This document shows positions 32,729-44,882 of a stretch of 64,000 nt of DNA, one piece after another. The notes beneath the pieces are model-generated. The model did no database searches, was not told the DNA's origin, and saw only the letters and a program-made list of their open reading frames with translations. Where the stretch lies: assembly GCA_036346355.1 (NCBI GenBank), contig CM070578.1:16506501-16570500 (forward strand). Direction: 5' to 3'. The position numbers were made by a program, and so were the translations under genes. The stretch is from Rhipidocladum racemiflorum (taxonomy: Eukaryota > Streptophyta > Magnoliopsida > Poales > Poaceae). The number at the start of each line of letters is the position of its first letter. Positions within the stretch are counted from its first letter, which is position 1.

Positions 32729-33282
32729 GTATTTTTTTTAAATAATACCTTTTTAAAAATAAATTACGGTATTAATACGTGAAAAACAAAATTGCAAAAA
32801 TAACACTTATTCGCCAAACGGTATGGCGAAATAGCTATTTTTGCCGAACGGTACGGCGACCACTGCTTAAAATATGCAGTTAACAGTCGGCCGTCAGAGT
32901 TTAGGGGGAAGAAGCTATTTTCGCCATACCGTATGACGATAATAGCTATTTTCGCCGTACCGTATGGCGAAAACTCTATTTTCGCCGTACCATACGGCTA
33001 TAACTCTATTTTCGCCGTACCGTATGGCGACAACTCTATTTTCGCCAAACGGTTTGGTGATAATACCCTCGTTCCCCGTGGAATTTATCACCTAGCGGTT
33101 AACTGCGTAATTAGTCATTAGTCACCACATCGTTTGACGAAAATAGCTATTTCGCCCTATCGTTCGGCAAAAATAGCTATTTCGCCATACCATTTGGCGA
33201 ATATGTGTTATTTTTGCAATTTTTGTTTTTCGCGTATTAATACTGCAATACATTTTAAAAAAGTATTATTTTAAAAAAAATC
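32729..33282. mobile_element. Mutator-like MITE with an array of palindromes
   Basis: Inverted repeats of about 95 bp (32729-32823 and 33190-33282) share GTATTAATACG-GAAAAACAAA, ATTGCAAAAATAACAC and ATTCGCCA. The 10-bp duplication GTGGTGGATG flanks it at 32719-32728 and 33283-33292. The interior has about ten copies of a 19-bp near-palindrome such as TCGCCGTACCGTATGGCGA, linked by AAATAGCTATTT. A short plus-strand frame (32933-33121) reads as repeats of SIFAVPYGDN and is a by-product. Confidence 0.88.
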
Positions 33283-33408
33283 GTGGTGGATGCATGTGGC
33301 AGCTAACACAAGCTTCTTCTGCTCTGCTCTGTTTTTGCAATGTGGTTCAGCGGTTACTATGAGTGGCCCCACCCTAGAGCTACGGCGAGGAAGATGAGGA
33401 GTCACCGG

Positions 33409-34687
33409 CAGGGTTCACAAAACCGGCGAAAACCGCTCGAAAACTGCGGTTTTCGAGCGTACCGCTCCGGTTCGAGATGCAAAACCGCTCGGTAAACCGG
33501 TCTAATTAAAAAAAATTAAAAAAATTTGAAAAAATTTGTATGTTCGGTTTTTCGTGAAATTTTCGCGAAAAACCGCTGAAAACCGTTTTCGAAGAGGTCG
33601 GGTTAGTTTTTCGTGAAACCCTAACGGTTTTTCGTAAAAACTGAGCGGTTTACCGTGAAAAACCGAACGGATTTTGTCGGTATTTCGTGCACCGGCAATA
33701 CGAATTTATGGTCGGATGGGGTCGCGCGCTCCCTCTCCCCGAATGGTCGACTCAAGGAGTCAGATGATGTATACTGGTTCGGGCTGAATGTCCCTACTCC
33801 AGTTCGTTCGGTGTGGATGTATTGATCTTTGGGCGATGAACAAGGGGTGTACAAGTGAGGCGGGGAGTCGGCTGTCCGATCCCCTTCGTGCTTTGGCTAG
33901 GGAGTCGTGGCTTCCTGGAGGGCCTTTTCCTCTGTCCCCCTCTCCCTCTCGGGCCCCGCCTCTCCTTATATAGACGGAGGAGGCAGGTTACACGGGTGTT
34001 TGGGAAATCCACTAGAAAGGGGGCGTGCGTGTCTCGGAGTCTGGCTCCTGTCTTTTCCGACCGTCCCCTGCCCGTCCCGAGGCAGGGTTGGTGGCTCTGC
34101 GATGTGTGGTCTTGCGTGATGATGTCTGGATGACGCCTCGCGTGGTGCTCTGTCTGCCTCGGCGGCTTTAATGGCGCTTGACTTTACCTTGGCCTCGGAG
34201 TGGCGCACTCCTCTGCGGTGTGCCAGGCGATGGGGCGAGGCTTGACTCGCCGGTGGCTCTTCGGCGATCTTGGGAGAGGGCCGCCTACCCGTCTGGACGC
34301 CAGAGGCAGCTGCGCACAAGGCGATCGTCGACATCGGCGTGGGCCATCTTTGGCCCGTCTTGAGATGGAGCTTGAGCTTCAATATTAGGCGACCGGAGCC
34401 CGCCGACCGTTCGGGTCGGCCACTGCCTGATCGGGGCTCGCTCCCCGCAGCCCAAGTACCTTTCGGCGGTGCTGGGCCTTCGCCGTGGTTGGTCAGCCCG
34501 TTCGCGCTTCCGGGCTGATGGGGGTACCCATGGCATGGGTACTCGTCAGATTTCAAATTTTTTCAATTTTTTGGATTTTCCAACTCTTCGGTTTTTAACG
34601 GTTTTTTAGCGGTTTTTCGCTCGGTTTTTGTGAAAACCGTACCGCGAAAACCGAACCGGTTTTCGCGGTACGGTTTTGTGAACCCTG
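33409..34687. mobile_element. hAT-type MITE interrupted by a solo LTR
   Basis: Termini CAGGGTTCACAAAACCG and the exact complement form 17-bp inverted repeats. The 8-bp duplication GTCACCGG is perfect (33401-33408 and 34688-34695). The body is rich in AAACCG/CGGTTTT repeats. Without the inserted solo LTR and its duplication the element is 400 bp. Confidence 0.92.
33675..34548 (-). mobile_element. Solo LTR nested in the hAT MITE
   Basis: Plus strand TGTCGGTATTTCG to ATGGGTACTCGTCA, 874 bp, flanked by GATTT (33670-33674 and 34549-34553). A TCTATATAAGGAG box on the minus strand (about 33965-33977) shows LTR orientation. GC-rich with no protein coding; the frames here are shadows. Confidence 0.9.
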
Positions 34688-34695
34688 GTCACCGG

Positions 34696-37600
34696 ACAGA
34701 AGGCGACCAAGGGAGGAGTACTCGTAAAATTATCAAAATTGGTATAATTGTAGGTATTTAGAGGGCTGCAATTGTGTTTTGCAAAAGCTTGGATGATTGT
34801 TTTTAGGGATACAATATCCTACTGGGTATATTTATAAAAATATAATAAAAGATGGCGCAAACTTTACAGAGAAAAACGAAAGAAGAATATACAAATAGCC
34901 AAATTAACTTAAGGCTATCTAGCTACTCATGGATATGGGGAAAAAACTCTTCTTTGGTCTGTGGATAATCAAGGCAAATTCCAGCTTGAAATTTCTTTTT
35001 CTTTCCAGTGATGGTGTAATGCCTTCAAGGACCTTCATTATTTCTTGTTGTTCAAATGATTCCAAATTTGCCAAATCTCGGATGATTGGATGGTATTTTG
35101 GAAAAGTGCGAAAATAATAATGCTAGGAGCGTCATTTTCCAAAAAAATCGATGCTTCGAGTTGATTGCCGCGATGCTCAGGATCATGGTCCTAGGGAAGA
35201 TCTTGAGCATGGCCTTTTCATCAGACCACCGTGAGAGAACTGGAAATTATTGTAACACTGTCCTGCTCCTTTCTCTCTGGAAAGCATTGCGTGAAAAGGT
35301 CTCGATCCATCGAGATCGATCTTGGCGCAACGGAAAATGCTTGATTGGTCTACATTAGGCGTGTTCCTCTGAATTTTTGATTCATGGTCCAGACCACGCA
35401 TCTGCATCCATCTGTTGTGGGTGCGCGCATGAGATACGCATGGAAATACTGCTCATTTTCCAGACTACAGCGGAGAAGCGAAAGCTACGGATGGATCTAG
35501 CCTGGCGCTATTTGGGATGACTTCAGATTTAGCTTCTCTTTTCTAGAAATTAGAAGTAGCCAAAAGTTTTTCTTTTCTAGAAATTAGAAGTAGCCAAAAG
35601 TTAAAAAGACAACAGTTGATTTGCATTACGAGAAACTGAAAATCAAAAGCTGGTTTGGGGTAGTTTTATACGGTTTCGATGGATCAGGGTTCTAACTTTA
35701 CCACTAAATTTGAAAAAAAATTGCCTTATTCTACCAAGTATAGAATATCAAACCCCAACCCCTTTCACTCTGTTCTCGATTCGCACCATACACACCTAAA
35801 AGCTAGACTGTAAAACGCAAAATCTTTTAAGCTCTACTATTTAGCCAAATCTTCTTTTCAGTTATGTAGCCCAGCTGAAATCTACTTCTTCGACGCCGAA
35901 CGGGACCAAAATCGGTGAGAAACTCATGACACTGTTCACATTGACAGCGGGGAATTGCCAGACGTTATTTGTGCACCGCGGCACATCTGTTTCCCTTGAC
36001 CGCATGCCTCGATCGATCATACACGGAACAAAGCCGTCAGCAATTTTGCCTTTTCAGACTCGTCTCTCGGTGCTTCGATGTTCAGGCATCGACCATTTGT
36101 TTGTGCAGTGGCTAGACGAAGACGAGCATGAGGAGCTGCCTACGAGTCTCTCTCTGCTCTCTTGTTTCCGGGCGTCGTTTCTACAGTAGCATCGCATGCG
36201 TCGTCGTCGGTCACCACGTGGGCGATGTTTGCCTCTCCCCATCACTCGCTACACTTGCTCTTGAAACTCGATCTGCGGGTGACGTGGCAAACTCACAGAG
36301 AAGATCCGGGATATAGCTAAGGAATATGTCTATCAACTCCTCCATAGCTCTTATTGAAGTCATTAAACGAGGATTTTGAACTCACCTCTTGCTAATTTCG
36401 ATGTAATTCTGCGCATTAAATGACAACTTAATGACGTGCATTGGATTGCAGGATTATCTACGTGGCATCACCCTACTAATATTTATTGGATAAAGTAACA
36501 GTCAAATTTGTGTATTAGCTAGAGACTACGCCGAAATCTTAAACTTATATATGAAATGATTAAATATATAGCTCTAACAGCAGAATAACAAGCTGACATA
36601 TTTGGTGCCATTTATGCAAAAAGATAAGTTCATCGTATACGTATTGTGTGCTTCATTTTGAAAGTTTAATTGGTGGCATGCATGGTTTCAGAAAAGAAAA
36701 AGAATGTACGTTGCTGCATTTTCTCAGCATTTTTGCAGCACATATTTCACCGTACTCATCGATGCATATATTATACTAGTTACTTCGCTGGCCTGCACGT
36801 TACTGCGGGCGGAAGGAAGTGCCAAGACAGGTAGAGATTTTAATAAAGAGAAAAAAATCTTTTCAGGAGAGCCCCCAAAGAAAAAAGAAATAAAAAGTGC
36901 TGATTTTCTTTAAAAAAAATTAAACATATTTCTTTATAAAATAATTTTTTCTTTAACTATTTTTTTTTCAAATTTCTTTTAAAAATTTAAAGTAAATTAA
37001 AAATATATAGCTCTGGTGCCGTAGAAACTTTTAAAATACAGATGTGTGGCGATGCCTACAGTCTACGGATGCTTCTCGGCAAGGTGTTTAATTGCCAAAG
37101 AGAAACGGCTGCCCAATGGTTTGCCAAAGAGAATCACGATGGCTGCCGTCCCCGGCCGGCTGATTGAGATGCGGCGAGCCATCGAGGCGCACCGCAAAAT
37201 TCCCTGTCCTTGTCAATGTACTACCACTACCAGCCATTCAATCCCACCATGCTTTGAAAGTAAAAGCATAATCCCGCGATTGAGTTTCGTCTTAAAATTT
37301 CGCAGAAATATGAACATACGATCTTTTACATCTGATGTTTTTTTTTCTTTTCTATCTTTTTTTTTCCGTAATTTTTAGAAGCTTTTAAGCTAGGCGAAAA
37401 TATAATTCGCGTAAAATTTGTGCTTTCTTTTGGTATTTTGCCTATGACATGACGTATTTGCACAGTATGTATATAAAAGACTGTCGAGAGTTCGGCTCCC
37501 AACATCTCTATTTTTACGTATGTTCTTAACGGATGGTCTTGTGCTGGCATGCTCGTGTGTGACTAGTCGTGGGCTATATACCATGGAATTCCGAGCCGCA

Positions 37601-38969
37601 ATCTTTAGCCTGCATCCAATGATTTACGAGAGAATAATAGAATACCCCGTATATTATAGTAGGAAGATTTCTGGTTAAACCGTGCGGCCATATCGATTTT
37701 GGGCTGATGTGGCCGCTTTACGTTACCCATTTGCGCGTCTATTCATACCGTTTAAATATTTTTGTTAGCTCCGTTTACTGCTAAGGCGCCGTAGCATGAT
37801 GATACGCCTCCTTGGTGCGAACCGGAGAGGTGCGTATCGTTTTTTTTTTTGAAAGGTTCTTGAATTTTTTTAAAATTACGCACATGTCTAATATATATTA
37901 TAGCCCATATGGATCTTTTTTCTTTTGGAAAAAGCCTCCAATTTTTTAAAAATTACGTACAAATCCTGACGTGTTGCAGCTGACGCAATGTGTACCGCGC
38001 CCACACATCTAGTATATATTATAGCCCATATATTTTCTTCTTCAGCATAGAGCATAGCCTTTTCCCGTCGGAGAACATACGCGACAGTTTACTATTCTTT
38101 TTCTCGCACAATCTAAACTTTGGTGGTAAGTACACATCAATCCAGAAGCCTCGTTATATCCGACATAATATTGCATTGGATTCATCACCAAAATTTCAAA
38201 CCACTTTTCTTTTGCGTGGGTGGACGGTGGTGCGGCTATATCTGGGAGTTCGTGCTCGTCCCAATCTTTGCGTGGGTGTGTTTGTTGCGGATAGCACGCC
38301 GCAGACAGACATTCTTTGCGTTGAAGAAGGGTGCGTGCAACAACAGCTAGCTATCTTGTCTCCAAGAGAAAAGCGAGCAATAATTCGTGTGGCCTCTCTC
38401 TCTCTCTCTCTCTCTCTCTCCCCCTCTCTCTCTCCCCCTCTCTCTCCCCCTCTCTCTCTCCCCCTCTCCAGGCGATTTTTGGTGGAACCCAATGTCTGGA
38501 TCACCACACAATTTCGTTGATATCTTCATGATTTAGGCTGTGCTGCACTCATCTTCTCCGGCATGTCAACACGAAACAAGGAAATATATCTGTCGCGGTT
38601 CTTTCGAGTAAAATGCCCCTATCATCCTAGCCTCCTAGGATTGATTTTTTTTTAATCTGAGTCATCTTAAAATTGATTGGTTTTAATGTTATAAATGCTC
38701 ACTTCATTTGTTTTGTATGGAGTGTAGTTTTAGTTTTATCCATATTGTTGCGTAACGCTAACAGCACGCATTTGAATTTATTGATGTGTTTTGTTATTTG
38801 CACTTATACATCAAATATTCTCTCTTTTGCATTTATAAGTAACACTTTCAAAAACTACTCTCTCTCTCTTCCCCTTATTTTCAAAAAATTTAAGCAATAT
38901 TTTTTTAATAATGGAATAATATATTAACTTTCGACCTCTGCATCGTAAGATGCATACAACCAACTAATT
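34696..38969. other. Long intergenic stretch, no gene recognised
   Basis: No conserved protein motif in any frame. A 34-bp tandem duplication containing TTTCTAGAAATTAGAAGTAG is at 35537-35602. The phrase TATATATTATAGCCCATAT occurs at about 37890 and 38013, giving a direct repeat spaced by about 125 bp. Confidence 0.5.
38394..38469. repeat. CT/CCCCTCTCT microsatellite
   Basis: A CT dinucleotide run of about 30 bp followed by four CCCCTCTCTCT-type units. It creates Ser/Leu- and Arg/Glu-rich frames that are not genes. Confidence 0.95.
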
Positions 38970-39574
38970 ATTACAAAGTTACAGTCGAAATGCTATCTGA
39001 AAGAAACATGCTAGACAACAGAGTTTCAACAATCTATGAAAAGGAAATGCAAAGCTCTCAACTCGCACACGGCCTTGTACTAAATCTCCATTCATGGCCG
39101 ATGAATACTTCCCTGATGAGGACCTCCAAAGATCTTCATGCCACTAAAATCCCATCACGATCCTCTTGTCGATGCAACACGGACCATGATCACATCCAAT
39201 TTATACACATATAAATAACTTGCAATTGATTAGATATTTTCTTCTTATCAAACATAACATTATTTCGACATAGCTAGATAGACCAACATAAAGCGGTAGC
39301 GCCGGCCAAAATTTGAGTCTTTAACTCCTTGCCCAACCCTAATAACTAGTTGCCAAACATATTGTTTATACTCCTAGGATTTGGCAAATTAAAAGCCGTC
39401 AATATAATGCACCAAGCAAAACGAGCAAACTGACAGAAAAAAGATGTTGTATGGTTTCCTCATTATTACAAAAACAATATTATTTACTACCAATCCAATT
39501 CCTTTTATCAAGTTATCTTTTGTCAAAATAAATCCTCGACGCAGGTACCAAAGGAAAATTTTTATTTTTAAAAG

Positions 39575-41198
39575 TGAAAAGGTTAGAAGATTGCCTAGAG
39601 GGGGGGGGGGGTGAATAGGCTAATTTAAAATTAAAACAATTTAATGCAGCGGAAACAGGTCGGATATTCCGAATTAATATCGGAACTTCCGTAATTACTT
39701 CGGATTATCCGATTAGCACTCAACTGAAAGAGTCAAGTAGAAAGAGTAGTTCAACAACTAGCACTAGATATTAAAAGGTACCGAAGAAAATCAATAAGAT
39801 TAAACAGGCAGCTAGAGATGAGAGAGAACACAATAGTTTGATTCCCGGAGTTCGGATCCTTGAGGGGATCGTACGTCTCCGTTGAGGAGGTTCCAAAGAA
39901 CCCGGGTCTTTTCCAACCCTTTCCTCCCAAACCTCGGTCGCACTTGAGGCTTGGTTCCACTATTTGGTTCCTTCCCTTTCGGAGGCGGAGCCGGCCTTCA
40001 CAAACTTCTCACGGCGTCCCACAACCTTTGGGAGCTCGTGAGCGACGCCTAGCCGTCTAGGAGTCCTTCAACCTCCAAGAGAAATGAATACACTTGAATC
40101 TCGATCTTGGAGAGGTTCTCTACTTTCTCAAGATGAATGACAACTTAGCTCTTAACTCACAACCACACTTAACACAACCCTCACTCACTAAATGATCCCT
40201 AAGATCAAGGAGGAGAGAGTGCTCAAAAGAGTGCTCTAGAAAGTGCTCAAGAAGCTCAAGTAAACAGCCCAAGCAAGTGTGTAACAGTCAAAAGGAGTGA
40301 GAGAGGGGTATTTATAGTTTTGGATCAAAACTAGCCGTTACCCCTGACTCAGCCCCACATCGGAATGTCCGATACAAACTTCGGAACATCCGATGTGTGC
40401 AAACTCCCAGGCTTGGAAAACTTCCAACGGTCGAAAAACAACACGCATCGGAAAGTCCGATAACAACATCGGAACATCCGATGACTCTCAGAGAGTGAAC
40501 CCAACAAAAACAAGCTAAGTCCACATCGGAACGTCCGAAAAAAGACATCGGAACATCCGAAGAAAACAGTGGGCTCCCAAACAGGAAAACAACCACTTCG
40601 GAACTTCCGAAGACGCAACTTCGGACAATCCGAACTAGACAGAGAGCACCTTTACACAAGAAGGCACACATCGGACCTTCCGATACTCAATATCGGAACA
40701 TCCGAACCAAACAGAGAGCTCCCTATCTAAAACACACCAGTATCGGAACATCCGAAACAGAACATCGGAGTGTCCGACCCAAACAGAACACAACGGACTG
40801 AAGCACAACTCCACTTCGGAACTTCTGAAACATCGGAACGTCCGATACAAGTTCGGAACATCCGACCTGGACTTAAAACAAACTACATTCCGAAGCGAGA
40901 AAGAACACTTCTAGCCCTTGAGAGACTCGCCTAAGTTCATCTTGAGTGAGGAGAACATCTCCAAGTCAATTTCAATGCATCCCTCTTAATAGTACGGCAT
41001 TCCTATGACTCAATAGATTAAAATTTCAAGCTTAAATACCGTTTTTCTTACTCAGCGCTACTAGGGGACACTTCACGTGCATAGACGATCTCTTCTTGAA
41101 GCCTTTGCCTGTTCATAAACTAGTTGAACACATTAGTTTCTTTAATCATTTGTCATTAATCACCCAAAACAAATTTAGGGGGCCTAGATGCACTTTCA
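39575..41198 (-). mobile_element. Solo LTR (1.62 kb) inserted in the LINE
   Basis: Plus strand TGAAAAGGTTAGAAGATTGC to CCTAGATGCACTTTCA, so the minus strand starts TGAAAGTGCATCTAGG, a common grass LTR start. The duplication AAAAG lies at 39570-39574 and 41199-41203, and the LINE frame (RLK ... LKIKIFLWY) is continuous without it. A dense palindrome array lies at 40355-40885. Confidence 0.85.
40355..40885. repeat. Array of TCGGAAnnTCCGA palindromes in the solo LTR
   Basis: About sixteen copies of the 13-bp motif, mostly in pairs separated by about 8 bp, with pairs every 60-75 bp and AACAGAGAG-like text between. Variants include TCGGACAATCCGA and TCGGAGTGTCCGA. Three related motifs occur near the other end (39660-39715). 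Confidence 0.85.
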
Positions 41199-41357
41199 AA
41201 AAGTACCTTAAGACGCCATAGATATCTATTTGTAACAGGGATATGCTGATGCATTAATGCTGCATACATCGAACGGACAGAGAACTGTCTATTTTGATGT
41301 ACATTCCAATTGAATTTATCTGGTTGTGACTTTAATTGTATATCAACAACCCTAGTA

Positions 41358-41617
41358 CTCCCTCCGGTTTGGTAATACCTGTCGTTTTGAACATAGTGAT
41401 GGTCAAACTTCTGAAACTTTGACTAACAATATATTTTTAAATATTCAAATTGGATACATAAAAATTATATGTGTAGACTTGTCTCGAGAAGTACTTTCAT
41501 AATATTATAATTTTATTGGGTTTTATAAATATATTATAATAAAAATTAGCGGTCAAAGTTGTGTTTTGAAGACCGTGTCGATGTCCAAAACGACAGATAT
41601 TACCAGACCGGAGGGAG
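41358..41617. mobile_element. Stowaway-type MITE, copy 4 (260 bp), in the LINE
   Basis: CTCCCTCCGGTTTGGTAATA to CCGGAGGGAG with TA on both sides (41356-41357 and 41618-41619). Very close to the copy at 13858. Confidence 0.93.
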
Positions 41618-42289
41618 TAATAAGTTTTTGCAAAATTCGTAGATTAGGTCTCGTAATGACCCTACAAAAAGACACGTTAAAAGAATAAGAGTTTACTTCA
41701 GCCACTGTAGCATTTTATTTGTCGTACAATGTTAAAAAGTAGAGGGTAAACGTCTTGCTAAAACCGTATTTGAGATCCCTCATGAAGATGAAAGGATCCA
41801 AACTGGAAAAAGTTATGTTTGACCTTTATTAGACCTGACCAGAAGTGAGAGTTCCCTAGCTGTCCTTCTACTTTCAACAGAGTCTTACTTCCCAAATATT
41901 TTCTTATGAGGATATTTTGCCAGACACCTTCCTCATTTAAAAGTTTAAATAACCATTTACTAATCAAACAAATGTTTTGTATATTAAGATGATGAATGCC
42001 CAGTCCTCCTTGATCTTTGGGTTGGCAAAGAGTTCTCCATTTAGCAAGCCTATATTTTCTCTTTTGGTTGTCATTCTGCCAGAAAAATCTGAACTTGATG
42101 TAGTCCACTCGTTTAAGAACCCCAAAAGGTATTCTAAAAAAAGATAACATAAACATGAGTAAACTGCTAAGTACAAAGCTTATAAGTACTAATCTATCAC
42201 CAGATGACAGATATTTGCCTTTTCAACTACTCAACCTTTTTCAAATCTTTCTTCTACCCCTCCCACTCATCCGTGGGGCTGTCAAATTC

Positions 42290-43330
42290 ATTTTGACAGG
42301 TTCAAGAAGTGCATTGAGCCGGAAAAAAAAAATACAGAGCAAAGCTTTGTTGTCTCTTGATGTTAGCACAAGGTGGAATTCTACTTATTCAAAGCTAGAA
42401 GCGTCACAGGCGTTTCAGAAAAGCATTTGAGAGGTATGATGAACTCGACGGTAAGGAAGCTGATGGTGTTCCTGATGATGTAGACTGGGCAAATGCTCGT
42501 GGCCTAGTTTAGCTTCTTGGGTCATTTCTATGAGCTCACCTTGCGTGTTTCTGGATCTCTCTCTGTCACTTCTAATATTTTTGTTTAGTGATATCACTGA
42601 AAGTAGCTTGCTTGTTAAAGCGCTGGATGAGGTCAAATGACTTGGAAATACGCTGCATGAAGCATAAGGTTGAGTACATGGATTTTGCTCTTGATGAAGC
42701 ATATGGTCCCGATAGGTGGTCAGAAATTACAGAAGCTAGTGAATGAAGAACTTTATTCCTTGTTTCATGAGCATACAAGAAATTAGAACAGCCATAGGTT
42801 GTAGTACTAATGAAAAGCCTCAAGTTTTGTAGAAACTTCTGTTGAAAATGAATAAATGAGGATGTGTGTCTAGAGTCACTGTTAAAGAAAATGAAATGTG
42901 ATGCTTCTGGTGGAAACAAGAAATCTGAGCTTGATAAGTACCTAGTCTATGTTTTTCTTTTTAAAAGTCGCACAAATATTAAAGTATAAATAAAGAGTAG
43001 ATGGTGATTACTTATCCTTTCATTTGTTTCAAAATTTATGCAAACTGTATTGAGAAGGAAAGGATAGAAACACTGCTCAAACAAAAAATTTGATATCTTG
43101 GAATGGTGGAAGCTCAATGCTCCTAGATTTCCAATTATTTCACACATTTCTAGGGATATCCTAGCAATTCCAATATCTAAAGTTGCCTCTAAATCAGCCT
43201 TCAGCACTGGTGGGCGTGTGCTTGATTCATTTAGCAGTTGATTAACTCCGCAATTTGTGCAAGCATTAATATGTGTGCAAGGTTAGTTGAGAACTTCTTC
43301 AACACCTATCAATGTGGAGGAAATCTGAAA
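42290..43330 (+). pseudogene. hAT transposase remnant (RICESLEEPER/BED-type)
   Basis: KIQSKALLSLDVSTRWNSTY and KLEASQAFQKS begin the homology, followed after a frameshift by AFERYDELDG, DDVDWANARG and YELTLRVSGSLSVTSN. The C-terminal dimerisation part is at 43090-43270: FDILEWWKLNAP, FPIISHISRDILAIPIS and STGGRVLDSF, spread over frames. Multiple stops and frameshifts, plus a foreign dispersed repeat at 42963-43055, show it is dead. The N-terminal BED finger and the first catalytic region are absent. It abuts the truncated LINE end at about 42240. Confidence 0.8.
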
Positions 43331-44872
43331 GAGCTAGGCAAATTTGAAGCAGGCACCATTTCCAATAAAATCATTTCTTTGCCTTACATATTTGATGCTT
43401 TATGTCTAACTTGCTCGATATTGCTAATTAACTTCCAAAATTAGCAAGCTCGCGGAAATCATCTTCTCCTGGGCATACAGGTCCTTCATCCTGAATACCT
43501 TAAACAGCAATTTGGGATAGTAAGCAAGATATATACTTTTTTTTTTATCTTATATTCTGGTCTTTCTCCTTTTGTGTGCATGACATCTTGATTGATTGTT
43601 ATTCTGAAGTTTACGTGGGCAGCATTAGCAAACATTTGGTGGGAATTAAGTCGCCAAATTTTGAAGCATTGAAAAAACGTGTTTTGCAGAAAGTAGTAGA
43701 TATACTAGAATAAAATGTGCTGTTTTATCATTTTGATACATGTTTTCTATGGTATGTGAGACTTCCATGAACTTCTGTATTAAGTGCTATATTGCCATGT
43801 GTGTCTGTGTGTCTGTCAAGCAACGTTGAGCAGGTGAAGTCACATATTGCATCTTATTTTATACTACAATATCGATATTGCTTTTATTATATTGCACATT
43901 ATATTACTGTGTATAATATTAGTAGAACCGAATAAACTGACCAAACGGACCGGAATATTATTCGGTCAATTAGGTTCGGTTTCTATTTTCAATTTGGTTA
44001 TGAGATCTATGAAACCGAAATAAATAATTCGACTAAAAAAAATCCCATAACCGGCCAAACCGTTCGAATGATAACTCCTAGCTAGTGTACGTAGTCTGAT
44101 TCTTACACAAAACAAATGTGAAGTGTTTAGTTAAAAAAGAGGTGTTTTTATGCATCATCCCTCAACACAAGTTGTATAAATCCTAAAGCAAATGAAAGGG
44201 TAAATAATCACTAGCTCTCATTCATTCATGCTTTAATATTTATACAATTTTTGAAAAGAGATTCATAGAAATACCTATCTCAAGTTGAAAGCATATATGT
44301 TGTTAAGAAAATACAATGTTTTATTGTAACATGTACAGCATCCTGGGTGTAGCTAGCTGGAATGGTATGAAACACCTAACCACACCCAATATGTCGCCAG
44401 ATGTTTCATTTATAAGTATACAAACTAATATAAAATTTATTTTTTAGGGAATTAATATAATATTTCATGGTTTTTTAAAAAATACCAATATAAAATTTCA
44501 TAAAATTAGCTTACCTTGGGACGTATAAGCTTAGACCTTACAAGCCATATATACCAATATATAAAAGAGAGCTATATAAAAATCAGCACATCATTTTTTG
44601 TAAGATATATGAAACTCATATGCAAACAAGCAAGTACTTTCCAACAAACAATATATGGGGACGAAGTGTGGCCTACCATCCAAGGGTAGCTGCTAGCTTC
44701 TCTAATTCTGCCTACCACATGATGCCTAGCTGTCGTCGTTTGTCTGGCAGGGATGTGTTACCTTGTTCTCACCATAGACGACTAAGTACATTTTATGGTA
44801 AGAATTAAGAAGATTGATATGGATTTTATTTTATTTGGTCGTTTCTAAAGTTCAAGAGCTAGAACTAATGAA
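43331..44872. other. Intergenic stretch, no gene seen
   Basis: AT-rich. 43920-44070 is rich in AACCGAA/TTCGGTT and may be a decayed MITE. A dispersed repeat lies in reverse at 44172-44250. Confidence 0.5.
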
Positions 44873-44882
44873 GTGTTTTTTC

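Larger units (their letters stand above)
38970..42240 (-). pseudogene. LINE reverse-transcriptase C-terminal part, 5'-truncated and interrupted
   Basis: Reading leftwards from 42240: SSGDRLVLISFVLSSLLMFM, FFRIPFGVLKRVDYIKFRFF, KWRTLCQPKDQGGLGIHHLN and WLFKLLNEEGVWQNILIRKY, typical of the end of plant LINE ORF2. After a Stowaway (41358-41617) the frame resumes with DKFNWNVHQNRQFSVRSMYA and RYLWRLK, then after a solo LTR (39575-41198) with LKIKIFLWYLRRGFILTKDN, the zf-RVT segment. Later FDKKKISNQLQVIY is seen near 39200. The catalytic RT core, endonuclease and ORF1 are absent, as in most 5'-truncated LINEs. Several stops exist. The left limit is approximate. Confidence 0.85.

Noticed and set aside
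32933..33121. Open frame with repeated IFAVPYGDN peptide
   Set aside because: It is only the translation of the palindrome array in a Mutator-like MITE.
38331..38531. Ser/Leu-rich and Arg/Glu-rich frames on both strands
   Set aside because: Produced by the CT/CCCCTCTCT microsatellite.
40355..40885. Palindrome array considered as CRISPR or tRNA-like cluster
   Set aside because: Palindromes are short, variable and lie inside an LTR with target duplication; intervening text is itself repetitive.
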